Source of the DNA: Streptomonospora salina
GTDB lineage: Bacteria; Actinomycetota; Actinomycetes; Streptosporangiales; Streptosporangiaceae
Direction: 5' to 3'
Assembly (NCBI RefSeq): GCF_014204715.1
Contig: NZ_JACHLY010000001.1
Location: 2,936,501 to 3,000,500, forward strand
Length of the DNA stretch: 64,000 nt
Shown here piece by piece: positions 8,242 through 16,837 of this stretch. Numbering within the stretch: the stretch's first letter is position 1; every line of letters begins with the position of its first letter. Below the pieces are notes generated by a model. That model was given only the letters and a program-made list of their open reading frames with translations. It was not told the DNA's origin and made no database searches. A program made the translations under genes and the position numbers.

Positions 8242-9279
8242 ATGGAGCTCCCGAAACTCGCCTCCGACGTCGAGGCGTTCATCCACGAACTCCCCAAGGT
8301 CGAGCTGCACGTGCACCTGGAGGGCTCGATGCAGCCGGCCACGCTGCTGGAACTGGCCCGCAAGCACGGCGTCGCCGGCGTCCCCGCGTCGCTGGAGGAC
8401 GTCCGCGAGTGGTACGTCTTCAGCGACTTCGCGCATTTCATCGAGGTCTACCTGGCGTCGGTGCGCACCCTGGTCGACGAGGAGGACTTCGCCCTGCTGG
8501 CGGCCGACGCGGCTGCGCGGCTGGCGGCGCAGAACGTGCGCTACGCCGAGGTGCACGTGAGCCTCTACGCCCATCTGATGCGGGGCGTTTCCGCACGCGC
8601 GGTCTTCGACGGGATCGAGGCGGCCCGCGTCGAGGCCGAGCGCAGGCACGGGATCCGGCTGCGCTGGATCCCCGACTTCCCGGGCGACTACGGGGTGCAC
8701 ACCGGCGAGCAGGCGTTGGACGCGGTGCTGGCGGAAGGGCCCGACAGCGTCGTGGGGTTCGGTGTGGGCGGGGTCGAGGTCCCCTTCGGGCCGATGGCCG
8801 GGCTCTTCGGCCGCGCTCGCGCGGCCGGGCTGCACAGCCTGCCCCACGCCGGCGAGAACGGCGGCCCCGAGCGGGTGCGCGAGGCGCTGGACCTGCTCGG
8901 GGCCGAGAGGATCGGCCACGGAATCGACAGCATGCGGGATCCCGACCTGGTGGCCCGGCTGCGCGACGAGCGCGTTCCGGTGGACGTCGCGCCGACCTCC
9001 AACCTGCGCACGGGTGCCGTCGGCCGGCTCCTCGACCACCCGCTGCCGCGGATGGTCGAGGCCGGGCTGACGGTGACGCTGAACAGCGACGATCCGCCGA
9101 TGTTCGGGACCGACCTGAGCAACGAGTACCGCACGGCGGCCCGGCTGGGGCTGGGCGCGCCGAGTCTGGCGGCGCTGGCCCGCAACGGCGTTGCGGCGTC
9201 CTTCCTGGAGGACTCCGCCAAGCGGGTGCTGATCGCCGAGATCGACACCGTTCTTGCCGGGCACGCGCACGGATGGTGA
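8242..9279 (+). CDS. add: Adenosine deaminase family protein
   Basis: This 345-aa TIM-barrel metal-dependent deaminase shows the metal-binding HVHLEGS motif near residue 27. SLPHAGEN carries the third metal His and the general region of the catalytic Glu. ERIGHGIDS and LTVTLNSDDPPMFG supply the catalytic His and the Asp ligands. The product deaminates adenosine (purine salvage) or a related 6-aminopurine nucleoside such as aminodeoxyfutalosine; sequence alone does not decide. Length and motif order are normal for the family. ATG 8242 fits a leaderless promoter immediately upstream. Confidence 0.88.
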   Translation: MELPKLASDVEAFIHELPKVELHVHLEGSMQPATLLELARKHGVAGVPASLEDVREWYVFSDFAHFIEVYLASVRTLVDEEDFALLAADAAARLAAQNVRYAEVHVSLYAHLMRGVSARAVFDGIEAARVEAERRHGIRLRWIPDFPGDYGVHTGEQALDAVLAEGPDSVVGFGVGGVEVPFGPMAGLFGRARAAGLHSLPHAGENGGPERVREALDLLGAERIGHGIDSMRDPDLVARLRDERVPVDVAPTSNLRTGAVGRLLDHPLPRMVEAGLTVTLNSDDPPMFGTDLSNEYRTAARLGLGAPSLAALARNGVAASFLEDSAKRVLIAEIDTVLAGHAHGW

Positions 9280-9369
9280 GCCTTCGGCCGGTCCGGGGCG
9301 CCGGGCCCCGCAGCGGTCCGAAGGCCGCGGCGGCGCCCGGACCGCTGGCCGCGGCCCCGGACCGGGCGG

Positions 9370-10554
9370 TCAGCCGGCCTCGGCCGGCTCCTCCCCGCCG
9401 TCCTGGCCCTGCGGGGTCGGGCTGAGCCCGACGGTGCACTCGGTGCGGTAGGACTCCCAGGTCGCTCCCGCGTCCTCGGCGGCGGCGCCTTCGTAGAGCA
9501 CGGGCACGCCGCCGCGGATCCGGCCGGGCTTCCACTCGTCGCCGACCACCTCGCCGTCCTGGAAGGTGAGGTTGAGGACGCCGGTCTCGGCGGTGGGGCC
9601 GCTGTAGTTGTAGAAGGCGAAGTTGCCCAGGCCGTAGTGGACGTAGGAATCGCCCACGTAGCCGCCTGGGGAGAGCACGTGGGCGTGCCCGCCCACTACG
9701 GCGTCGGATCCGGCGTCGGCCAGGGCCTGGGCGAGGCCGGGCGCGTGCGGCTTGGGGCAGTGGTCGCCTTCCCGGCCCCAGTGCAGGTAGGTGATGACGG
9801 TTTCGGCCTCGTCGGCGGCCGACGAGACCGCCTCGACCAGGCGGCTCTGCATCTCGTTCTTGGACGAGGCGAGGCCGGGCTTGCCGGGGCCGGCGGTCCA
9901 GGCGGGGATGAGGTCGGTGTTGAGGACGTCGGTGGCGCCGATGACCGCCACTTTGCCGCCGTCGGTGTCGAAGATGTGCGGTTCGTAGGCTTCCTGTTCG
10001 TCCCGGCCGGCGCCCACGATGGGAAAGTCCGCCTCTTCGGCGTTGGCCAGGGTGTCCTGCAGGCCCTCGGTGCCGTAGTCCATGCCGTGGTTGTTGGCGA
10101 CGGAGGCGACGTCGACGCCGGCCTGCTCCAGCGCGGTGAAGGCGGTCGACGGCGCGCGGAACACGAACCCCTTGGAGGGCGGCGGGGTGCCGCCGTCGGT
10201 GACGGCGGTTTCGAGGTTGACGATCGACAGGTCGGCTGCCGAAAGCGTCTGGGAGACCTCGCCCAGCGCGGTCGCGGGATCGGCGTCCAGGCGCTGGCGC
10301 AGCTCGCCCTCGAAGTGCACGTCGCCGCCGATGGCGACGGTGATGGGGGCGCTCTCGCCGTCCTCGCCGGACGGGGCGGGGGAGGACGGCGCGTCCGGGG
10401 AGGGGCGGTCGTCGCCGGCGGCCTGGCCGGTGTCGTCGGGGTCGCCGGAACCACCCGATGAGCAGGAGGCCAGGAAGACGAGGGTGGCCATGGCGGCACC
10501 CGTGCGTACCGAAGCGCGCATCGGGGAGGCGGGGGTCGAAGCGTCGTTGGGCAT
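9370..10554 (-). CDS. CapA/PgsA-like metallophosphatase-fold lipoprotein
   Basis: This 394-aa secreted lipoprotein has an N-terminal hydrophobic stretch ending in the lipobox FLASC (Cys near residue 31). A Ser/Gly/Asp/Pro-rich linker follows, then a CapA domain. CapA/calcineurin-like metal motifs are visible: IGGDVHFEG, NLETAV, VANNHGMDYG, YLHWGREGDH and GGHAHVLSPGG. In Bacillus the family takes part in poly-gamma-glutamate capsule export or anchoring, but many actinomycete members have no known substrate and no pgsBC genes are nearby. ATG 10554 is chosen because GGAG lies six bases before it; an in-frame TTG at 10566 has none. Confidence 0.88.
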   Translation of the reverse strand: MPNDASTPASPMRASVRTGAAMATLVFLASCSSGGSGDPDDTGQAAGDDRPSPDAPSSPAPSGEDGESAPITVAIGGDVHFEGELRQRLDADPATALGEVSQTLSAADLSIVNLETAVTDGGTPPPSKGFVFRAPSTAFTALEQAGVDVASVANNHGMDYGTEGLQDTLANAEEADFPIVGAGRDEQEAYEPHIFDTDGGKVAVIGATDVLNTDLIPAWTAGPGKPGLASSKNEMQSRLVEAVSSAADEAETVITYLHWGREGDHCPKPHAPGLAQALADAGSDAVVGGHAHVLSPGGYVGDSYVHYGLGNFAFYNYSGPTAETGVLNLTFQDGEVVGDEWKPGRIRGGVPVLYEGAAAEDAGATWESYRTECTVGLSPTPQGQDGGEEPAEAG

Positions 10555-10846
10555 CGAAGGCTCCAAGTAGGAGGCAGCTGCAGTGGTGCGGGGGCGGGGG
10601 TGCCGTCACGGAGCGGGCGCGACCGCGGGGCCGATTCCCGGTTTCGGGGGAAGGGAGCCAAGGAGAGGATACGGGGCGGAGGCGGCGCCGAGATAGCTGC
10701 AGCGCGCGATTGCGACTACACAACGTGGTCGATCTGTGTTCTCGTGTATTCGCGTGTGTGCGGCCGCGTGCGTGCAGCGCGGGGAGAGTCCAGTTCATGC
10801 GGGGGTCGGGACGCGGTCGGCCGCGATACTTGATTTCCTCGCTTTC

Positions 10847-10875
10847 TTGAATAATTCCAGTTTGTGTCCTAGAGT
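10847..10875 (+). promoter_or_regulatory. Promoter and probable Fur operator of the fur-catalase unit
   Basis: TTGAAT (10847-10852) and TAGAGT (10870-10875) with a 17-base spacer form a strong promoter that ends seven bases before ATG 10883. The AT-rich stretch TTGAATAATTCCAG resembles, from memory, the FurA-binding sequence of mycobacterial furA-katG promoters. Autorepression by the Fur protein is therefore likely. The transcript looks leaderless. Confidence 0.6.
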
Positions 10876-10882
10876 GACAGGC

Positions 10883-11344
10883 ATGGACAACGTCGCCGAC
10901 GATCTCCGCTCGGCCGGACTCCGGGTCACCGCGGCACGGGTGGCCATCCTGGAGCAGGTCCGGATCGGCAATCACCTCGACGCCGAACGCATCGCGCGCG
11001 GCGTTCGCGGTTCGCTCGGCCACGTCTCGACCCAGGGGGTCTACGACGCGCTGCATGCGCTGACCAGGGCCGGCCTGCTCCGGCGGATCGAACCCGCGGG
11101 ATCGCCCGCGCGTTTCGAGTCCCGGGTCGGAGACAACCATCACCACCTGGTCTGCCGCTCCTGCGGCGAGGTCGCCGACATCGACTGCGTCGTCGGGGAG
11201 GCTCCCTGTGTGGAGCCGTCGAACACGCGGGGTTACGCGATCGATGAGGCCGAAGTGGTGTTCTGGGGCGTCTGTCCGCAATGCCAGGCACAGTCGGCGG
11301 GATCCGGGAGTGGACAGCCCGCGCGGACCGGGAGCGAGGTCTGA
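10883..11344 (+). CDS. furA: Fur-family regulator (FurA/CatR type)
   Basis: This 153-aa Fur regulator has an N-terminal winged helix (LRVTAARVAILEQV, then the recognition helix around VSTQGVYDALHAL). The metal-sensing motif DNHHHLVCRSCGEVADIDC follows, then a second zinc-binding CPQC pair. The CxxC pairs are those of redox-sensing actinobacterial FurA/CatR proteins that repress a linked catalase gene. That fits the catalase starting 100 bases downstream on the same strand. Oxidation or metal loss would release repression of both genes. The start follows the promoter so closely that translation is probably leaderless. Confidence 0.9.
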   Translation: MDNVADDLRSAGLRVTAARVAILEQVRIGNHLDAERIARGVRGSLGHVSTQGVYDALHALTRAGLLRRIEPAGSPARFESRVGDNHHHLVCRSCGEVADIDCVVGEAPCVEPSNTRGYAIDEAEVVFWGVCPQCQAQSAGSGSGQPARTGSEV

Positions 11345-11444
11345 CCCGCTCCCCGCAGGGCCGGCGGCTGCCGCGAGGGCACCGCATCCCCGGCCCGGTG
11401 CCGTTCATCGAGGCCTCGTCAAGCATTTTCGAAAGGTGCGAGCA

Positions 11445-12890
11445 GTGAGCGTTCCCTACAGCACGGACGACGCCGGCCACCCGGCGCCCAGCGATGGTTT
11501 GTCGCAGTCGGTAGGCCCCAACGGGCCGCTGCTGCTCCAGGACCACTTCCTGATCCAGAAGATGGCCCACTTCAACCGCGAGCGCGTGCCCGAGCGCGTC
11601 GTGCACGCCAAGGGCGGCGGCGCCTTCGGCGAGATGGAGATCACCGAGGACGTCAGCCGGTACACCAAGGCGGACCTCTTCCAGAAGGGGAAGAAGACCC
11701 CGCTGCTGATCCGCTTCTCGACCGTGGCCGGCGAGCTGGGCAGTGCCGACACCGCCCGCGACCCCCGCGGCTTCTCGCTGAAGTTCTACACCGAGCACGG
11801 CAACTACGACCTGGTCGGCAACAACACGCCGATCTTCTTCATCCGCGACCCCTCGAAGTTCTCCGACTTCATCCACTCGCAGAAGCGCCGCGCGGACAAC
11901 CAGCTGCGCGACCACAACATGCAGTGGGACTTCTGGACGCTCAACCCCGAGTCGGCCCACCAGGTCTCGTTCCTGATGACCGACCGCGGGACGCCCAAGA
12001 CCTGGCGCCACATGCACGGGTTCGGCAGCCACACGTTCCTCTGGTACAACGCCGACGGCCAGAAGTTCTGGGTGAAGTACCACTTCAAGACCGACCAGGG
12101 CGTCGAGAACCTCACCGCGGACGAGGCCAAGGCGATGGAGGGCGACCCCGACGCCCACCGCCGCGACCTGTGGCAGGCGATCGAGCAGGGCGACTACCCG
12201 TCCTGGACGGTCAAGGTCCAGGTCATGCCCTTCGAGGACGCGACGAACTACCGGATCAACCCGTTCGACCTGACCAAGGTGTGGCCGCACGAGGACTACC
12301 CCGAGATCACCATCGGGAAGTTCACGCTGAACCGCAATCCCTCGAACTACTTCGCCGAGATCGAGCAGGCGGCGTTCGAGCCGTCCAACCTGGTGCCCGG
12401 TATCGGCGGCAGCCCGGACAAGATGCTGCAGGGCCGGCTGTTCTCCTACCCGGACACCCACCGCTACCGCATCGGCCCGAACTACCTGCAGCTGCCGGTC
12501 AACCAGCCCAAGGTCCAGACCCGCAGCTACAACTTCGACGGGCCGATGACCTACGCCAACAACGCCGACCCGGTCTACGCGCCCAACACCGCGGGCGGGG
12601 CGGTTTCGGCCAACGAGCTCTACGAGGACGAGCACTACCACGTCTCCGGCGACATGGTGCGCTCGGCCTACGAGCTCCACAAGGAGGACGACGACTTCAG
12701 CCAGGCGCGTGCGCTCTGGGAGAACGTCCTCAGCGAGTCGGAGCGGACCAATATGATCGGCAACATCGTCGGCCACGCCTCGGCCCCCGAGGTCACCGGC
12801 GACATGAAGAAGCGCGTGGTCGAGTACTGGACCAACGTCCACCCCGACCTGGGCGCCGGCGTGGCCGAGGGCCTGGGCGTGCAGGCCTGA
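11445..12890 (+). CDS. katA: Monofunctional heme catalase
   Basis: This is a 481-aa clade-3 type small-subunit catalase that dismutates hydrogen peroxide in the cytoplasm. The catalytic His is H54 in the motif RERVPERVVHAKGGGAFG. The catalytic Asn is in VGNNTPIFF (about residue 127). The proximal heme-ligand Tyr is in RLFSYPDTHRYRIG (about residue 335). All key residues are intact and the length is normal. GTG 11445 has GAAAGG eight bases upstream; a second GTG at 11436 overlaps that ribosome site and is less likely. It follows the Fur gene, pointing to peroxide-inducible co-expression. Confidence 0.96.
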   Translation: MSVPYSTDDAGHPAPSDGLSQSVGPNGPLLLQDHFLIQKMAHFNRERVPERVVHAKGGGAFGEMEITEDVSRYTKADLFQKGKKTPLLIRFSTVAGELGSADTARDPRGFSLKFYTEHGNYDLVGNNTPIFFIRDPSKFSDFIHSQKRRADNQLRDHNMQWDFWTLNPESAHQVSFLMTDRGTPKTWRHMHGFGSHTFLWYNADGQKFWVKYHFKTDQGVENLTADEAKAMEGDPDAHRRDLWQAIEQGDYPSWTVKVQVMPFEDATNYRINPFDLTKVWPHEDYPEITIGKFTLNRNPSNYFAEIEQAAFEPSNLVPGIGGSPDKMLQGRLFSYPDTHRYRIGPNYLQLPVNQPKVQTRSYNFDGPMTYANNADPVYAPNTAGGAVSANELYEDEHYHVSGDMVRSAYELHKEDDDFSQARALWENVLSESERTNMIGNIVGHASAPEVTGDMKKRVVEYWTNVHPDLGAGVAEGLGVQA

Positions 12891-13614
12891 CCCGTCCGTC
12901 GCGCATGCCGCAGCGCTGAGCGCCGCCGGGGCCGGTGAACCGGCCGGCCGGAGCGGCGCGCCGCCCCGGGTGCGATCCGCGCGGTACCTCCGGGTACCGC
13001 GGGATCCGCCCGGGGCTTCGTGCTGTCCGGGGCGTCATCCTTGTCCTGGTTCGCGGTTTTTATCTATTCTGTGGTGGAATAGCGAGAAAGTCGGATTGCC
13101 GGTTTCCGGCGATCGGATTTCGGTCTGGGTTCGGTGTCCGTGCACGAGGGTGTGTGCGCCGCACCTTCCGAGTTGACCGGAATATGGGTTGTCTGGGGTG
13201 TTTCGGGCGCCTTCCGGGGGTGTCGCGCTCCGTGGCCGCCGCGCTTATCGGACACCGGTGGCCCGCATTTTATGCTGCCTGATCAGGCGTTACTTCGGTG
13301 TGTAGTTGAGGTTGTGCTCGCCGATTTCTGTTATCGCCCTTTTTCTTGGAAAAAGCCCTGGCGTGCGGCGCGACGCTGTTAGCGTTGTCGATCAACGGCG
13401 CAAGGAAACCCGCCCCGGTTCTTCCCGGGGGTGCGCCGTCCGGATTCCACCGACGCGCGGGTGCGTTCGAACTCGTGCCCCCGCGCCGTCGCGGATGGTT
13501 CCGGTCACCCTGTTGTCCCCCTCGGGGCGACGGATCACTACCCCGCCTTAGGTGACGCCTCGCCTCCGAACGAACACGACCGGTGTTCGCGTCTGCGAAA
13601 GGTCATGCCTGAAC
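12891..13614. promoter_or_regulatory. Long upstream region of the chaplin-like gene
   Basis: A 724-base gap separates katA from the chaplin-like gene, the longest non-coding stretch in the window. The part from about 13050 to 13400 is clearly less GC-rich than the chromosome around it. Short open frames here have no codon bias and no homology I recognise. The only structure I can define is a 17-base hairpin at 13339-13355. Chaplin genes are typically under tight developmental control, so a large regulatory region or long leader is plausible. Confidence 0.5.
13339..13355 (+). other. AT-rich hairpin in the chaplin upstream region
   Basis: CTTTTTC-TTG-GAAAAAG forms a perfect 7-bp inverted repeat with a 3-base loop, about 260 bases before the chaplin start. 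Five consecutive A:T pairs are unusual in this genome. It could be a protein-binding palindrome or an RNA structure in a long leader. Confidence 0.4.
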
Positions 13615-14724
13615 ATGCACAAGCGCTTCTACACGTCCCTGTCCGCCTCGCTGCTGGCCGCCGGCCTGGTCGGGGCCGCACCGGCGACCGCCTTCGCCGA
13701 ACCCGAAAGCGACGGCTCGGGCGGGATCGCCTCCGGCAACCAGGTCAACGTGCCGGCTGACGTCAAGGCCGAACTGTGCGGCAACGCGCTGTCCGTCCTG
13801 GGGATCTCGAAGGCCGACTGCACCCGCGTCGCCGAGGTGCTCTACGCGTCGAGCGACGAGGGGCAGGACTCCCCGCAGACCGACGGCTCCGGCGGCATCG
13901 CCTCCGGCAACCAGATCAACATCCCCGTCGACGCCGCCCTGGACGTGTGCGGCAACTCCGCCGCGATCGGCGGTGTCGCCGAATCGGACTGCACCAGCGT
14001 GGTGAACAAGCTGGTCGAGGAGTCCGACGAGGGGCAGGACTCCCCCCAGACCGACGGCTCCGGCGGCATCGCCTCCGGCAACCAGATCAACATCCCCGTC
14101 GACATCGCCCTGGACGTGTGCGGCAACTCCGTCGCCGTGCTGGGCGCCTCGAAGTCCGAGTGCACCACCGTCGTGAACGTCATCGAGGAGTCGGGCGGCG
14201 GCGACGAGGGGCAGGACTCCCCGCAGACCGACGGCTCCGGCGGCGTCGCCTCCGGCAACCAGATCGACGTCCCCGTCGACGCCGCGGCCGACATCTGCGG
14301 CAACGCCGTATCGGTGCTGGGCGTCGCCGAGGCCCAGTGCCTGGAGACGATCTCCGACGACGGCGGTGAGGACGACCCGGGCAAGGACGAGCCCGGTGAG
14401 GAGACCGAGCCGCCCGAGGAGGGCGAGGAGACCGACGACCCGGACGAGCCGGGTGAGGACGGCCCCGGCGACGGCGACACGACGCCCTCGCCCGAGCCCA
14501 CCCCCGAGACCGGCGACGACACCACCCCGGACACCAAGCCGGCGCCCGAGGGCGACGACACCGACGCGTCCGGCGGCCTGCCGGTGACCGGACCGGCCCT
14601 GGGCGGTCTCGTCGCCGCCGCCGTGGCCGCCGTCGGCGGCGGTGGCGCCGCGATGGCCATCAGCCGCCGCCGCAAGGCCGCCGCGGTCGGTGCGCAGGAC
14701 ACCGCAGCCGGCACCGAGGAGTAG
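13615..14724 (+). CDS. Four-repeat chaplin-like surface protein with LPXTG sortase anchor
   Basis: This 369-aa secreted protein has a signal peptide (residues 1-28, ending ATAFA) and four chaplin-like domains at about residues 33-69, 90-126, 147-183 and 207-242. Each reads GSGG(I/V)ASGNQ(I/V)...P.D.....(L/V/I)CGN....C, with cysteine pairs C55/C69, C112/C126, C169/C183 and C228/C242. An acidic Glu/Asp/Pro-rich wall-spanning stalk (about 245-318) follows, then LPVTG (322-326), a hydrophobic helix and RRRK. This is a sortase substrate displayed on the peptidoglycan. Chaplins form amyloid-like hydrophobic coats on aerial hyphae and spores. Long Streptomyces chaplins that I know have two domains, so four is unusual. 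ATG 13615 directly precedes the signal peptide. No sortase gene lies nearby. Confidence 0.9.
   Translation: MHKRFYTSLSASLLAAGLVGAAPATAFAEPESDGSGGIASGNQVNVPADVKAELCGNALSVLGISKADCTRVAEVLYASSDEGQDSPQTDGSGGIASGNQINIPVDAALDVCGNSAAIGGVAESDCTSVVNKLVEESDEGQDSPQTDGSGGIASGNQINIPVDIALDVCGNSVAVLGASKSECTTVVNVIEESGGGDEGQDSPQTDGSGGVASGNQIDVPVDAAADICGNAVSVLGVAEAQCLETISDDGGEDDPGKDEPGEETEPPEEGEETDDPDEPGEDGPGDGDTTPSPEPTPETGDDTTPDTKPAPEGDDTDASGGLPVTGPALGGLVAAAVAAVGGGGAAMAISRRRKAAAVGAQDTAAGTEE
13855..14280 (+). repeat. Three direct DNA repeats inside the chaplin-like gene
   Basis: Segments of about 78 bases starting at 13855, 14026 and 14203 (period 171 then 177 bases) are almost identical. They encode DEGQDSPQTDGSGG followed by the SGNQ core. 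The first chaplin domain, starting near 13711, is more diverged. The pattern indicates recent internal duplication and a substrate for recombination that could change repeat number. Confidence 0.8.
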
Positions 14725-14746
14725 TCCCCGGAGCCGCACCCGGCGC

Positions 14747-14775
14747 GTGCCGCCCCGCTGAGCGAGGGGCGGCAC
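14747..14775 (+). terminator. Terminator of the chaplin-like gene
   Basis: Arms GTGCCGCCCC (14747-14756) and GGGGCGGCAC (14766-14775) form a perfect 10-bp GC stem around a 9-base loop, 23 bases after the stop codon. No T-run follows. Confidence 0.6.
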
Positions 14776-14910
14776 CGCCGATCCGGCGGGCGCCGCGCCC
14801 CAGGTCCCGACGGGCCCCGGGCGCGGCGCCCGCCTGTGTCGGCCGCCGGTTCCGCCCCGGGCGGGCGGCGCGGCGCCGGCCCGTTCGGGCAGGTCGGCGA
14901 CGGCGACCCG

Positions 14911-14939
14911 CTGACCGCGGGTTCCGTGCCTGCTATAGC
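14911..14939 (+). promoter_or_regulatory. Predicted promoter of the first SURF1 gene (leaderless)
   Basis: CTGACC (14911-14916) and TATAGC (14934-14939) are separated by 17 bases. The -10 ends nine bases before GTG 14949, and no ribosome binding site is present, so the message is probably leaderless. Confidence 0.45.
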
Positions 14940-14948
14940 CTCGAAAGC

Positions 14949-15809
14949 GTGCTCCGTGTCCTGCTCTCCCCGCGCATGCTGGCATTCCACGCGCTGGTGG
15001 CACTGATCGTGCCGTCGTTCGTCTGGCTGGGCTTCTGGCAGCTGGACCGCTGGGAGGACAAATCCGCGGAGGTCGCCCTCCAGGAGTCGAACATGGCGGC
15101 CGACCCGGTCCCCGTCGGGCGGCTCACCGCCCCGGGCGCCGCCGTGACCGCCGACGAGCAGTGGCGCAGGGTCACCGCGACCGGGCACTACGACGCCGAA
15201 CACGAGCTGCTGGTGCGCAACCGCGACGGCTCCGGGGGTGTGGGCCTGCATGTGCTGACCCCCCTGGTCACCGGCGACGGACCCGCCCTGCTGGTCAACC
15301 GCGGCTGGATCGAGCAGCCGCCCACCGCCACCACCCGCCCGGACGTGCCGCCGCCGCCCGAGGGCAGGGTCACGGCCACCGGCCGCCTGCGGCCCGCCGA
15401 GACTGAGGAGACCACCGGTATCCGGGTGCGCGGCGGGCTGCCCGAGGGCCAGATCATGATCGTCGACGTGGACCGGATCGCCGCTGATTCGCCCTACCCC
15501 GTCTACGGCGGCTACGCCGAGCTGACCGACCAGAGCCCGGAAGGCGCCGACCCGCCCGAACAGGTCCCGCCGCCCGAGCTGAACACGGGGATGAACATCT
15601 CCTATGCGGTGCAGTGGTGGATCTTCACCGCGATCGCCGTCGCCGGGTGGATCTTCCTGATGCGCCGCGAGCTCGCCGACGCCCGCAGCGGCGGCGCCCC
15701 CGCCGCGCCGGAGGGCGGCGCAGCGGCCGAACCGGCCCCCGGATCGCCGGGCGGCGACGGCGGCGGGAGCGCGCATCCCCGGTCCCCGCGCTCCGGCGCC
15801 CGGTCGTAG
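14949..15809 (+). CDS. SURF1-family cytochrome c oxidase assembly protein
   Basis: This 286-aa membrane protein has the SURF1 layout. An N-terminal helix runs through LVALIVPSFVWLGFWQLDRWEDK and carries the conserved LGxWQLxR. A large extracytoplasmic domain contains LLVNRGWI and VTATGRLRP. A C-terminal helix begins with the conserved YAVQWW. A disordered Gly/Ala/Pro-rich cytoplasmic tail follows. SURF1 helps insert or stabilise heme a in aa3-type cytochrome oxidase. A second SURF1-like gene lies at 30151-31002. GTG 14949 is read from a leaderless-type promoter. Confidence 0.9.
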   Translation: MLRVLLSPRMLAFHALVALIVPSFVWLGFWQLDRWEDKSAEVALQESNMAADPVPVGRLTAPGAAVTADEQWRRVTATGHYDAEHELLVRNRDGSGGVGLHVLTPLVTGDGPALLVNRGWIEQPPTATTRPDVPPPPEGRVTATGRLRPAETEETTGIRVRGGLPEGQIMIVDVDRIAADSPYPVYGGYAELTDQSPEGADPPEQVPPPELNTGMNISYAVQWWIFTAIAVAGWIFLMRRELADARSGGAPAAPEGGAAAEPAPGSPGGDGGGSAHPRSPRSGARS

Positions 15810-15939
15810 GGCCGCCCGCTGCCGGTAGGGCCGCCCGAGCGGCAGGCGCGGCGGCGCGGCGGCCCCGCCCGGGGGCCCGTGCGCGTGCCGCTCCCGGCGA
15901 TCGCGTGCGCCGGTTCCGGGCGGCTGAAAGGATCGGCGT

Positions 15940-16776
15940 ATGAGCGACGACGCGGGCGGAACCGACATCCAGCGTGTGACCCGGCGGCCGGCCGGCCCGG
16001 ACGAGAGCGCGCGGGCCAACCGCGTGTGGTGGGAGCGCGCGGCCGACGACTACCAGGCGGAGCACGGGTCCTTCCTGCGCGACACGGGCTTCCTGTGGGG
16101 GCCGGAAGGCGTCGACGAGGCCGACGTCCGGTTGCTGGGCCCGGTGGAGGACCTGCGCGGAACCCGGGTGCTGGAGCTGGGCTGCGGCGCCGGGCAGTGC
16201 TCGCGGTGGCTGCGGTCCCACGGGGTCGAACAGGTCGCGGCCGTGGACGTCTCCCACCGCCAGCTGCAGCACGCGCTGCGGATCGACGAGCACACGGGCG
16301 TGCGGGTCCCGGTCGGGCAGGCCGACGTCCAGCGCCTGCCGTTCGCGGCGGAGGCCTTCGACCTGGTCTGTTCGGCCTTCGGCGGGCTGCCGTTCGTGCC
16401 CGACGCCGAGGCGGCCGTGGCCGAGTCGGCGCGGGTGCTGCGGCCCGGCGGGCGGCTGGTGTTCTCCGTGAGCCACCCGTTCCGCTGGTGCTTCCCCGAC
16501 GACCCCGGCGAGCGCGGGCTCACCGTCCGACAGTCCTACTTCGACCGCCGCGCCTACGTCGAGGAGAACTCGGCAGGGCGCGCCGTCTACGTCGAGCACC
16601 ACCACACGGTCGGCGACTGGGTCCGCGCGGTCGTCGGCGCCGGCCTGGTTCTGCGCGACCTGGTCGAGCCCGAGTGGCCCGAGGACAACCCCGAGACCTG
16701 GGACGGCTGGAGCCCGCTGCGCGGCCGCCTCTTCCCGGGCACCGCCGTATTCACCGCGGTGAAGCCCGAGGGGTGA
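15940..16776 (+). CDS. Class I SAM-dependent methyltransferase
   Basis: This 278-aa soluble methyltransferase has the SAM-binding motif I VLELGCGAGQCSRWL near residue 74. The acidic ribose-binding loop VAAVDVS follows, then motif II/III sequence LPFAAEAFDLVCSAFGGLPFV and a post-motif VLRPGGRLVFSVSHP. It resembles UbiE/type 11 methyltransferases of small molecules; the substrate is unknown. ATG 15940 has GAAAGG upstream. It is not obviously in an operon: 130 bases separate it from SURF1 and the aminotransferase gene is convergent. Confidence 0.87.
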   Translation: MSDDAGGTDIQRVTRRPAGPDESARANRVWWERAADDYQAEHGSFLRDTGFLWGPEGVDEADVRLLGPVEDLRGTRVLELGCGAGQCSRWLRSHGVEQVAAVDVSHRQLQHALRIDEHTGVRVPVGQADVQRLPFAAEAFDLVCSAFGGLPFVPDAEAAVAESARVLRPGGRLVFSVSHPFRWCFPDDPGERGLTVRQSYFDRRAYVEENSAGRAVYVEHHHTVGDWVRAVVGAGLVLRDLVEPEWPEDNPETWDGWSPLRGRLFPGTAVFTAVKPEG

Positions 16777-16837
16777 GCCGCCGGGAGGGCGGGGCCGCTG
16801 AAGCGGCCGGATACCCGACGGTCCCGCAGGTGCCCGA

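Noticed and set aside
8438-11281. Minus-strand open frame of 947 codons
   Set aside because: It crosses the adenosine deaminase, CapA and Fur genes in the wrong frames and is Arg/Pro-rich with no family resemblance. It is open only because stop codons are rare at this GC content.
12935-13551. Several short open frames in the chaplin upstream region
   Set aside because: They lack third-position GC bias, overlap each other and encode no recognisable domain.
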